In this document: one piece after another, positions 55,952-64,000 of the stretch | Layout: the number at the start of each line of letters is the position of its first letter | How positions within the stretch are numbered: position 1 is the first letter of the stretch | NCBI GenBank assembly: GCA_016124895.1 | Contig: WGMU01000005.1 | Coordinates: 1 to 64,000, forward strand | Length of the DNA: 64,000 nucleotides | From: a bacterium | GTDB lineage: Bacteria; Planctomycetota; Planctomycetia; Planctomycetales; Planctomycetaceae | Reading direction: 5' to 3' | Notes under the pieces: model-generated | Databases searched by the model: none | Told to the model about the DNA's origin: nothing | Seen by the model: only the letters and a program-made list of their open reading frames with translations | Program-made: the position numbers and the translations under genes

Positions 55952-56518
55952 TCAGTTCCACTCGGGCGAAGTCGGTTCCTCGGGCACGATACGATGCTGA
56001 CGTTGAAACTCGGCGATAACGTCTTCCCACACTTCGTACGGCTCGGAGCGAAACACGAAGTCGGAGGTCGCCGGCAGCGTGAACCAGTCACCGCGGCTCA
56101 GTTCGAATTCGAGCTGCCCGGATCCCCAGCCGGAATAGCCCGAGTAGATCCGAAAGCGGAAGCTGGTGCCGGGCTCGCTGAGCGAATCGGTCACGCGGTC
56201 GAAAATGTCTGGACTGGTTCCGACGAAGACGCCGGGCACGACAGGCGGGTGCTCCTGATCAAAGTCAGGCGAGTTGTGCAGAATCAACAGCGCGTTCTCT
56301 TCGACCGGCCCGCCGTTAAACAGGGAGTGCTCCGATGCCGGCAGATCGAAATGCTTTGCCAGAGCCTGTGACACCGACACCTGCGTCGGACGGTTGACGA
56401 TCAGGCCCATCGCGCCTTCGTCGTTGTGCTCAAGCATCAGGACAATCGACTTGTAGAAATTACTGTCCCGCAGATGCTTCGCAGCGATCAGAAAGTGACC
56501 TCGCAGCGACTTCGCCAT
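55952..56518 (-). CDS. YqgE/AlgH family protein (UPF0301)
   Basis: The 188-residue product matches the YqgE family along its length: LRGHFLIAAKHLRDSNFYKS, LIVNRPTQ, LFNGGPVEENAL and IYSGYSGWGSGQLEFEL. The family fold is known but no biochemical activity is settled; AlgH was implicated in alginate regulation in Pseudomonas. It is cytoplasmic, with no signal peptide. It is followed by miaA after a 103-bp gap. Confidence 0.92.
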   Translation of the reverse strand: MAKSLRGHFLIAAKHLRDSNFYKSIVLMLEHNDEGAMGLIVNRPTQVSVSQALAKHFDLPASEHSLFNGGPVEENALLILHNSPDFDQEHPPVVPGVFVGTSPDIFDRVTDSLSEPGTSFRFRIYSGYSGWGSGQLEFELSRGDWFTLPATSDFVFRSEPYEVWEDVIAEFQRQHRIVPEEPTSPEWN

Positions 56519-56659
56519 CAGAGAAATCCGGTGTCCGTTCAGAGTGGGCCGGGATGTCGGCAGCGATTCCGCAGTCTGCCGACGACGTCAGCCATTCTGA
56601 ACGACGCGTTGAGGCGAACGCGAGTGACCAGCGGGCAATTTCGAGGATCGGCTCAGGAA

Positions 56660-57526
56660 TCAGTCGCGCGGAGCGAACAGCGACCGGTAACGACGCGGTG
56701 AGTAGAGATTGAATTCGACATCGCGGATGTATTCATAGGGGCCGTCTTCGCGAATCTTCTGCACCAGTTCGGCAATCTGAAGCTGTGATTCGTAGGCCGC
56801 AATGCTCTTCAGTTTGGCGTCGAAGGCGGACTCGTCGCCGTAGACTTCGAGCTGCGGGTCGGCAGGGAAATCGCAATAGACCGCGAGTTCGTGGACTTCG
56901 GGCACCGCCAGCGGATCGCCCAGCTCCGGCCAGATCTTTCCGGACGCGTGAAACAGGCTGATCATCAGCTCGCTGTTCGTCATCTTGTGATCCGGATGCA
57001 GGTCGCTCTGCGTAGCGACAAAGACCCGCGTTGGTCGCAGGTCTCGGAGCGAATGCGTAAACGCGTTCTGCAGTCCGGTGTAGCCGGCGACCGAGGGCTC
57101 GCCTTCTGCTGCCGGCCGGCGGCCGATGAACCGTGTCAGGCCGCCGTCAGGGAATCCGAGAAACGTCACCTGATCGTTTCGCACGCCGAGCAATTCAAAC
57201 GAGCGAATCGTTTCCTGTCGCCGCAGCTCAACGATCCCCTCGTGATGCTCAGCCTGGCAGTATCCGAGTCGCCCGTCCGTCACGACAACGCACTGCACAT
57301 CGACGCCTGCCTGCACTGCCGCCTGAATCAACAGCCCGGCTCCGATGCACAGATCGTCGTCATGAGGAGCGACGAACATCCAGACGTGCCCGGTCAGCGG
57401 CGCTTCGCCAACGGCCTCGGCCAGCGATCCCTGGACAACAGGGCGACCTTCAATCAGTCGTGTGAAGCGGAACGTGCTGGTGGAAACAGGCGGGCGTTGA
57501 ATCGAGGAGTCCATCGGGTGTCTCAT
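56660..57526 (-). CDS. PIG-L family deacetylase
   Basis: A 288-residue protein of the LmbE/MshB/PIG-L zinc deacetylase family. The first metal motif reads APHDDDLCIG (family AHPDDE, with His and both Asp kept), VVVTDGRLG and RRQETIRSFELLGV follow, and the second metal motif is HPDHKMTN. It would hydrolyse an N-acetyl group, typically from a GlcNAc conjugate. There is no signal peptide. ATGs at 57526 and 57514 are both possible with weak ribosome sites. It is not evidently part of the glycan cluster, being separated by YqgE and miaA. Confidence 0.92.
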   Translation of the reverse strand: MRHPMDSSIQRPPVSTSTFRFTRLIEGRPVVQGSLAEAVGEAPLTGHVWMFVAPHDDDLCIGAGLLIQAAVQAGVDVQCVVVTDGRLGYCQAEHHEGIVELRRQETIRSFELLGVRNDQVTFLGFPDGGLTRFIGRRPAAEGEPSVAGYTGLQNAFTHSLRDLRPTRVFVATQSDLHPDHKMTNSELMISLFHASGKIWPELGDPLAVPEVHELAVYCDFPADPQLEVYGDESAFDAKLKSIAAYESQLQIAELVQKIREDGPYEYIRDVEFNLYSPRRYRSLFAPRD

Positions 57527-57991
57527 TCAATGGTGTCGTCAGAATCGGCGGATCGGCGTCTCTGAATGTCTGCAACCACCGCTGAAATCCTGCCACAAGG
57601 AGGCGTGACGTGCCAGACACAGCCATGCTACAGAAACGCGGCGTCACAGCGAAATGACTTCGACAAAGACCAGCCGTTGCGGGTTGCCAGGACGTTCAGA
57701 CGGAAACGCGTCACGGCAGGCTTCTCATCGGAAGAATACTGCTAACTGCCTGAGCGGACTCCACGCCGCCGTCGTGACCGGACACGTGGGATCTGTCGAC
57801 GCGGCTTTCGCGGCAATCCCCGCAGTCGACTCTGCGGATTGCGGCGGCTTTGCAGGAGTTTCGTTGCGATGACGGCCGCTCAGATGCCGATTTGAAACCA
57901 GATCGCCGCGAAACTTCTGTGGTCTGGCTGACTGACTCCCTGCCTGCGCCGGACTGCGTCTCCTTCGCTGAATCGGTATCTGGAGTTTCGT
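57527..57991. other. Divergent intergenic region
   Basis: 465 bp lie between the PIG-L start and the ABC ATPase. It contains an imperfect hairpin near 57813-57850 (GCAATCCCCGCAG against CTGCGGATTGC) but no convincing gene. The promoter of the ABC pair should lie toward its right end. Confidence 0.4.
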
Positions 57992-58969
57992 GTGAGCCTG
58001 TTTGAAGTTCTGAGCATCCGCAAAGCGTACGGAAGCGTGCAGGCGGTTGACGGGCTCAGCTTCGACGTTCAGCCCGGCGAAACATTCGGCCTGCTCGGCC
58101 CGAACGGAGCAGGCAAGACGACGACAATGTCGATCATCGCCGGACTGATCACCACAGACTCAGGCACAATGAGATTCGACGGTCGCGAGGTCGAGCCGCA
58201 CGATGTCGCGTTCCGGAAGTCACTGGGAGTCGTGCCGCAGAATCTGGCCGTTTATCCCGACCTGACAGCTCGCGAAAACCTCTGCTTCTTCGGGCGGCTG
58301 TACGGAGTCACCGGCGAGACGCTCGCCGACCGGCTGAAGTGGGCGCTGGATCGCTCCGGGCTGACGCCGCACGCGGATCGCACCACGCGAACGTTTTCCG
58401 GTGGAATGAACCGACGACTTAACTTCGCAGTCGCACTGATGCACCGTCCGCGGTTTCTGATGCTTGACGAACCGACTGTCGGCGTCGACCCGCAGTCGCG
58501 TGCGTATCTGCTCGACTGTGTCCGCCAGTTACGCAACGAAGGCGTCTCAACAATTTACGCCAGCCATTACATGGAAGAGATTGAAGCCATCTGCGACCGC
58601 ATCGCGATCGTCGATCACGGCTCAATCGTCGCCATGGGAACTCTCGATGAGTTGCTCGCTCAACTGCAGATTGAAATTCGCCTGCGTACCCTCCTGCCGT
58701 CTGACTCTGTGGGGCGCGTGACGGAGCAGCTCAACGCGCATCCGCACGTCAACGGTGTTGATGCGAGACGTTCCAACGACAGCGAGGAAACCAGCTTCCT
58801 CATTCGGACGGATCTGCGTTCCGACACCGCGATCGACCTCGCTCCCCTGACGACACAATTGCTCAATCAGATCAGCGAGAATGACGGACGAGTCTTCGCC
58901 ATTTCGACTCAGGAATCAACACTGGAGCGACTCTTTCTGGAACTGACCGGCCGCAGGCTCAGAGACTGA
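57992..58969 (+). CDS. ABC transporter ATP-binding protein (ABC-2 exporter)
   Basis: A 325-residue ATPase with Walker A GPNGAGKTT (36-44), signature FSGGM (135-139), Walker B FLMLDE (155-160) and a C-terminal extension of about 100 residues common in DrrA/NatA-type exporters. The start is GTG 57992 with TGGAG 7 bp upstream. The permease gene follows 36 bp later, so the two form a simple two-gene exporter. The cargo is unknown; drugs, lipids or sodium are typical for the group. Confidence 0.94.
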   Translation: MSLFEVLSIRKAYGSVQAVDGLSFDVQPGETFGLLGPNGAGKTTTMSIIAGLITTDSGTMRFDGREVEPHDVAFRKSLGVVPQNLAVYPDLTARENLCFFGRLYGVTGETLADRLKWALDRSGLTPHADRTTRTFSGGMNRRLNFAVALMHRPRFLMLDEPTVGVDPQSRAYLLDCVRQLRNEGVSTIYASHYMEEIEAICDRIAIVDHGSIVAMGTLDELLAQLQIEIRLRTLLPSDSVGRVTEQLNAHPHVNGVDARRSNDSEETSFLIRTDLRSDTAIDLAPLTTQLLNQISENDGRVFAISTQESTLERLFLELTGRRLRD

Positions 58970-59005
58970 AGCCGAGATAAGAACCGGCAGCCGGACCAAC
59001 AACCA

Positions 59006-60289
59006 ATGACCAGTGACCGCCGATCATCCGCCGCCTTTGCAGAGATCACCCGCAAAGATCTCCGACTTCTGCTGCGCGATCGACGGGCGCTGGTTGTTCT
59101 ACTCGTTCTGCCGATTGCCTTTATTGCGATCCTGGGACTGTCGACCGGACGGCTGCTTGGGTGGCGGAACAGCAATCAGATGCTGCGGATCGCGGTGCTC
59201 GATGCGGCTGACAGTAAAGTGTCACGGCAGGTCATTAACAGATTGACCGAACTCGATGGACTGCGCATCCAGCGTGTCGCGACGAAAACAGAACTCGATC
59301 ACCTGCTCGTCGACCGCGACGCAAACGCGGGACTGACGATCGGGAAACAGTTCAACAGCCGCGTGGCTTCGATCCGTCCGCGAGACCTGTTCGACGTGAG
59401 AGATTCACGCGTGCAGGCTTCGCTCGCTGACTTCGATGTATCGGTCGAGTCAGCAGCGGGCGGCGCGATGGTCCGGTCGGTGGTCGAGCAACTCGCCCTG
59501 TTCAGCATCCTGAAGTCAATTCTTCCGCAGGCAGTCGGCCTGACAGGCTTCCTGGAGTTTATGCCAGACAACGCGGCGACGACGTCGGAAGAACCTGCCG
59601 TGGGCACTGCCAGCGACGCGGCACGTCCGAGACTCGATGCGCGGGCAGCCGATTCTGAAATCGCCAAATCGAGCGACGCAGGCGGTGGAAATCCTGTGTA
59701 TCAGACGATCGTGCCTGGATACACGGTGATGTTTGCGTTCTTCCTCGTGAACATCATGGCTCGGTCAATGATCGCCGAACGGGAACTGGGCACGCTGGCT
59801 CGATTGCGAATCGCTCCGGTGTCGGCGTTCGACGTTGTCGTCGGAAAGACGCTGCCGTTTCTGGTGATCTCACTGCTTCAATGCGGTTCTCTGTTTCTGA
59901 TCGGACGCGTTCTGTTTGGGATGAGCTGGGGTCACTCACCGTGGCTGCTGATGCCGATCCTGCTTTGTACGTCGCTGGCCGCGACGGGGCTTGGCCTGCT
60001 GGTGTCAACATCCGTCCGTACAGATTCTCAGGTTTCGGCCTACGCGAACTTTCTGGTGATCACGCTGGCGGGAATCAGCGGCTGCTTCATGCCACGCGAC
60101 TGGCTGCCCGAGACCATGCAGTCGATCAGCCTGGCCGTCCCGCACGCCTGGGCACTGATCGCCTTCCGCGAAGCCCTCGCCGATCGGACACCGGACGTCG
60201 CCATCATCGGTCAGTCATGCCTGGCTCTGACCGGCTTCGCCGCTGTGTTCCTGACGGTCGGCTGCTGGCGCTTTCGACAGATCGTCTGA
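59006..60289 (+). CDS. ABC-2 type permease
   Basis: The 427-residue membrane partner of the preceding ATPase has one N-terminal helix (about 28-47), a large extracytoplasmic domain (to about 235) and five further helices in the C-terminal half, including the ABC-2 signature region around IAERELGTLARLRIAPVSA. ATG 59006 sits within an ACCAATGACCAGTGACC stretch resembling a dispersed repeat near 62961-62995, so the start could be slightly elsewhere. The protein should dimerise to form the export channel. Confidence 0.92.
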   Translation: MTSDRRSSAAFAEITRKDLRLLLRDRRALVVLLVLPIAFIAILGLSTGRLLGWRNSNQMLRIAVLDAADSKVSRQVINRLTELDGLRIQRVATKTELDHLLVDRDANAGLTIGKQFNSRVASIRPRDLFDVRDSRVQASLADFDVSVESAAGGAMVRSVVEQLALFSILKSILPQAVGLTGFLEFMPDNAATTSEEPAVGTASDAARPRLDARAADSEIAKSSDAGGGNPVYQTIVPGYTVMFAFFLVNIMARSMIAERELGTLARLRIAPVSAFDVVVGKTLPFLVISLLQCGSLFLIGRVLFGMSWGHSPWLLMPILLCTSLAATGLGLLVSTSVRTDSQVSAYANFLVITLAGISGCFMPRDWLPETMQSISLAVPHAWALIAFREALADRTPDVAIIGQSCLALTGFAAVFLTVGCWRFRQIV

Positions 60290-60416
60290 GGTTTTTATCC
60301 ACTCACCTCTGGCCTGCGTCGGGACCACGAACGCCGTGCTCAACATCGCTCAATTACCGCCGAGAAAACCGTAAAACAGCATAAAAGACAGTGGTTTGAA
60401 GCCCTTCACGAGAAAC

Positions 60417-60445
60417 TTGCAATGCTCTCCAGGCAGGGGTATCGT
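60417..60445 (+). promoter_or_regulatory. Putative sigma-70-type promoter of tRNA-His
   Basis: TTGCAA (60417-60422) and TATCGT (60440-60445) are separated by 17 bp, and the tRNA begins 33 bp after the -10 element. The match to consensus is fair. Confidence 0.45.
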
Positions 60446-60477
60446 ACCGCCCCTTCGCAGCCCAGGCGGCTCGACAC

Positions 60478-60553
60478 GGTGGATATAGCTCAGTTGGTTA
60501 GAGCGCTGGATTGTGGTTCCAGAGGTCGCCGGTTCAAATCCGGTTATCCACCC
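60478..60553 (+). tRNA. tRNA-His (anticodon GTG)
   Basis: A complete cloverleaf can be folded. The acceptor GTGGATA (60479-60485) pairs with TATCCAC (60545-60551), and the extra G-1 at 60478 faces C73 (60552), the identity feature of bacterial tRNA-His. The D-arm begins GCTC, the anticodon stem-loop is CTGGA-TTGTGGT-TCCAG with anticodon GTG, and the T-arm contains GGTTCAAATCC. CCA is not encoded. An integrase remnant lies 140 bp downstream. Confidence 0.97.
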
Positions 60554-60609
60554 TTGTGCTCACAACGACTTACGTCAATTCTGGCCAAACGATTCTGGCT
60601 TCGGTACAG

Positions 60610-60636
60610 AAAAAGCCCCGTGCGGGAACACGGGGC
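60610..60636 (-). terminator. Putative intrinsic terminator (minus strand)
   Basis: The stem GCCCCGTG / CACGGGGC (60615-60636) has AAAAA at 60610-60614, so on the minus strand it reads as a GC-rich hairpin followed by TTTTT. It would stop transcription coming from the remnant region or the ATP synthase operon toward tRNA-His. Confidence 0.6.
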
Positions 60637-60694
60637 CGGCAAGCCTTTCAGCCTGCTCTTTGGGTTTTCTTCATCCAGAGCTGGGAGGTTTGCA

Positions 60695-60840
60695 ATGGCT
60701 CGCGCACCGAAACCGTGGTTCCGTAAAGACCGCAAGGCTTGGTTCGTCACGATCGACGGCCAGCGTCGCAGTCTTGGACCGAATCGGAAATCCGCGTTTC
60801 AGCAGTTTCACGGGCTGATGGCGCGTCCAAAGAAGCGAGC
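60695..60840 (+). pseudogene. Truncated tyrosine-recombinase (integrase) N-terminus
   Basis: The ATG at 60695, preceded by GGGAGG, opens MARAPKPWFRKDRKAWFVTI, then DGQRRSLGPNRKSAFQQFHG. I recognise this as the arm-binding N-terminal region of planctomycete site-specific recombinases, which normally continue into a core-binding and catalytic domain of about 300 residues. After roughly residue 49 (PKKRA) the similarity stops, although the frame stays open to 60994. The fragment is probably non-functional. Its place next to tRNA-His fits a decayed integrative element. Confidence 0.6.
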
Positions 60841-60950
60841 GGTTGGCCGGGCTGTGGTGAGGCGGCTCCACAGGCAGCAGAACAGCGCAGACGCAATCGT
60901 GCCCAGCAGCTTTCTCAGGTTGGAGCCGGCGGCGGCCAGGACGAGGTTGG
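60808..60950 (-). pseudogene. Possible transposase C-terminal fragment
   Basis: On the minus strand a frame ending at 60808 reads ANLVLAAAGSNLRKLLGTIA and further residues, resembling the C-terminal helix of IS5/IS1182-type transposases (N-L-x-x-A-A-x-x-N-L-R-K-L). It overlaps the point where the integrase fragment loses similarity, which suggests an insertion followed by deletion. The match is short, so this is tentative. Confidence 0.3.
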
Positions 60951-60956
60951 CGCAAC

Positions 60957-60985
60957 AAAAACGGCCCGACAGAACTGTCGGGCCG
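60957..60985 (-). terminator. Intrinsic terminator of the ATP synthase operon
   Basis: The stem CGGCCCGACAG (60962-60972) pairs perfectly with CTGTCGGGCCG (60975-60985). AAAAA at 60957-60961 gives TTTTT after the hairpin on the minus strand. It lies 31 bp beyond the atpC stop. Confidence 0.85.
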
Positions 60986-61015
60986 GTGATCTGATTGCTG
61001 TACGCTGCTCGCTGT

Positions 61016-61408
61016 TTACTTTTTCAACGCCAGCATTTTGCGGGAACGTTCCTGATCGCGGAAGCGGGCTTCGATGGCGTCGTCGGTGATTGCCTGCCGC
61101 GCCTGAGCTTCTTTCAGGCCCTTAGCAGCAGCGTCGCGGTCAATATCCGCAGCAGCGACACAGCGAGCGGTCAGGAGCGTGACGGTCGCTCCCGTAATCT
61201 GGACGAAGCCGCCGTCGACAAAGAACGATCTCGGTCCCGCCGTCGTTGTCACGCTCAGCTCGCCGCAGCCCAGACGTCCAACCAGCGGAGCACGTCCCGG
61301 CAGCACACCGATCTGGCCATCAAACAGCGGAAACCTTAGACCGCTGACGGGTTCGTCCAGCAGCGTGGTTTCCGGAGTGACGACAACAAGTTGCAGTTCT
61401 TTGGCCAT
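61016..61408 (-). CDS. atpC: F-type ATP synthase epsilon subunit
   Basis: A 130-residue subunit of the F1 central stalk. The N-terminal beta-sandwich is clear (LQLVVVTPETTLLDEPVSGL, then FPLFDGQIGVLPGRAPLVGRLG), and a short helical C-terminal part follows (AAKGLKEAQARQAITDDAIE). It couples rotation to catalysis and inhibits wasteful ATP hydrolysis in many bacteria. It is the last gene of the operon, 47 bp after atpD and followed by a strong terminator. The ribosome site is weak. Confidence 0.96.
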   Translation of the reverse strand: MAKELQLVVVTPETTLLDEPVSGLRFPLFDGQIGVLPGRAPLVGRLGCGELSVTTTAGPRSFFVDGGFVQITGATVTLLTARCVAAADIDRDAAAKGLKEAQARQAITDDAIEARFRDQERSRKMLALKK

Positions 61409-61455
61409 GACGGTTTCGCCAGTCGAGTTTGCTCAGAGACAGCCAGTCAGCGTGA

Positions 61456-62919
<1,464 letters not shown>

Positions 62920-62956
62920 TTACTCGCTTTGCTCGTAATGTCCAATTGCCGAATAA

Positions 62957-63009
62957 CCACTGACCAATGTCAGACCTGAGGCTGGTCATTGGTCATTAAG
63001 TCATTGGCC
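62957..63009. repeat. GGTCATTGG-type repeats between atpG and atpD
   Basis: TGACCAATG (62961-62969) and CATTGGTCA (62987-62995) form an inverted pair, with a further TCATTGGCC at 63001-63009. Similar sequence occurs at the start of the ABC permease gene (about 59000-59018). Confidence 0.55.
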
Positions 63010-63014
63010 ATTTC

Positions 63015-63893
63015 CTATTCCAGTGCGGCAGCGCCGCCGATGATTTCACTGAGTTCGGACGTGATCTGTGACTGACGTGCCCGGTTGTACTGCATCGACA
63101 GGGTGCTGATCATTTCGCCCGCGTTCTCGGTCGCTCCCTTCATCGCAACCATCCGAGCAATCTGCTCGCTGACCGCGGCATCCAGGAAGCACTTGAAGAG
63201 CTGAGCCTTGAAAGCCGCCGGGACGATCTCTTCGAGAATGTCTTCCGGAGAAGGCAGAAACTCGTAGTCGACAGCCCGTGACGACTCATCTTCACCTTCA
63301 TCCGAATCCAGTTTCCCGAGCGGCAGCAGTGTCTTCAGAACGGCCTGCTGGCGGGCCGACGACAGAAACTCGGTATACGCGACATCGACGCGGTGAATCT
63401 CACCCTTGACGAAGCCGTCGATGTACCTCTGAGCAATTTCGTCAACTTCATCAAAGCCCGGCTTGTCTTCAAAGCCCCCGTAGAAGCGATCCGGCTCAAC
63501 CCCCTGAAACTTCAGAAACGCCTGGCCACGCTTACCGGCAACTTCAAGCGTCAATTCTTCACAGTTGGCCTTTGATTCTTTCAGCCGCGGCATCACGTGA
63601 CGCAGCACACCCGCGTTGTAGCCGCCGCACAGGCCGCGGTTGGAGGTCATCACCAGCAGGACGGTTTTCTTCTGCTCGGCTGGTTGAGTCAGCAGCGGAT
63701 GTGAAAAGCTGAGGTCCGCCTTCGACAGGTCGGCAACAATCTCGGCGATCTTCCTGGTGTAAGCAGCCGCTTCGGTCGCGCGGTCCATGGCTTTCTTGAA
63801 TCGCGCGGTGGCGATCAGCTCCATGGTCCGCGTGATCTTGCGGATGTTTTTGACCGCCTTGAGGCGTTTGATAATCGCTCTGGCTTTGGCCAT
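63015..63893 (-). CDS. atpG: F-type ATP synthase gamma subunit
   Basis: The 292-residue rotor shaft has both helical ends conserved: AIIKRLKAVKNIRKITRTME at the N-terminus, and MKGATENAGEMISTLSMQYNRARQSQITSELSEI at the C-terminus. The middle contains SNRGLCGGYNAGVLRH. The ATG is preceded by GGGAAG. The atpA gene, normally just upstream, would lie past the right end of the window; 63894-64000 holds only repeat-like sequence. Confidence 0.96.
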   Translation of the reverse strand: MAKARAIIKRLKAVKNIRKITRTMELIATARFKKAMDRATEAAAYTRKIAEIVADLSKADLSFSHPLLTQPAEQKKTVLLVMTSNRGLCGGYNAGVLRHVMPRLKESKANCEELTLEVAGKRGQAFLKFQGVEPDRFYGGFEDKPGFDEVDEIAQRYIDGFVKGEIHRVDVAYTEFLSSARQQAVLKTLLPLGKLDSDEGEDESSRAVDYEFLPSPEDILEEIVPAAFKAQLFKCFLDAAVSEQIARMVAMKGATENAGEMISTLSMQYNRARQSQITSELSEIIGGAAALE

Positions 63894-63911
63894 CGCTTCC
63901 CGTCCAGTGTT

Positions 63912-63963
63912 GGGTGCGTCAGACGCACCGTTCTGTCGTTGCTGCGGTGCGTTGCACGCACCC
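63912..63963. repeat. GGTGCG...CGCACC palindromic repeats
   Basis: Two short palindromes, GGGTGCGTCAGACGCACC (63912-63929) and GGTGCGTTGCACGCACCC (63946-63963), lie upstream of atpG. They share sequence with the repeats around higBA. Confidence 0.6.
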
Positions 63964-64000
63964 TACAGACTTACGCCTCGTCAAACCGACCAGCCAGCGT

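Overview
The window looks like a chromosomal segment of a planctomycete (order Planctomycetales), with GC near 60%. This rests on gene families: three DUF1501 exported proteins, a DUF1549/DUF1553 protein with a CX4CH haem motif and Ig-like domain, PPC-domain and CRTAC1-type FG-GAP proteins, a Cys-type sulfatase and DUF2339/DUF3999 membrane proteins. It reads as ordinary chromosome with many short dispersed intergenic repeats. There is no CRISPR array, no intact insertion sequence and no prophage.

Layout. 0.2-8.1 kb: a short WD40 protein, then a minus-strand operon of DUF1549/1553, DUF1501 and a PPC protein. The first and last of these proteins each carry a long, mutually similar Ala/Lys-rich coiled-coil insert. 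9-13.8 kb: an RbbA-like ABC ATPase-permease fusion with an HlyD adaptor, then an outer-membrane-type beta-barrel with a cysteine cluster. 14-20 kb: the amidoligase-type operon (circularly permuted ATP-grasp, alpha-E, transglutaminase-DUF2126). 20.3-25.7 kb: DUF1501, an M19 dipeptidase-like protein lacking expected metal ligands, a HigBA toxin-antitoxin pair between two copies of a repeat, and a YifB/ComM-like AAA protein. 25.8-36 kb: exported beta-propeller, CRTAC1 protein, amidohydrolase, DUF1501, FGGY kinase and sulfatase, interspersed with repeats. 36-45 kb: FHA protein, small conserved protein, EVE protein, DUF3999/DUF2339 pair, thiC and a small Cys-containing membrane protein. 45-54.7 kb: a minus-strand glycan cluster (two GT-C membrane glycosyltransferases, methyltransferase, polysaccharide deacetylase, FAD oxidoreductase, GT4, hexapeptide acyltransferase, GtrA). 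54.8-60.3 kb: miaA, YqgE, PIG-L deacetylase and a two-gene ABC-2 exporter. 60.4-64 kb: tRNA-His, remnants of an integrase and perhaps a transposase, then atpC, atpD and atpG on the minus strand (atpA should lie beyond the right edge).

The observation most worth following is the pair of coiled-coil inserts in two otherwise unrelated proteins of one operon. They share a K-S-x-A-D-K ... D-K-L pattern and interrupt known domain architectures, which suggests the proteins are tethered to each other in the cell envelope. Other points of interest are repeat sequence that appears to have become coding at protein termini (CRTAC1 N-terminus, oxidoreductase C-terminus), the repeat-bracketed higBA locus, and the integrase scar beside tRNA-His.
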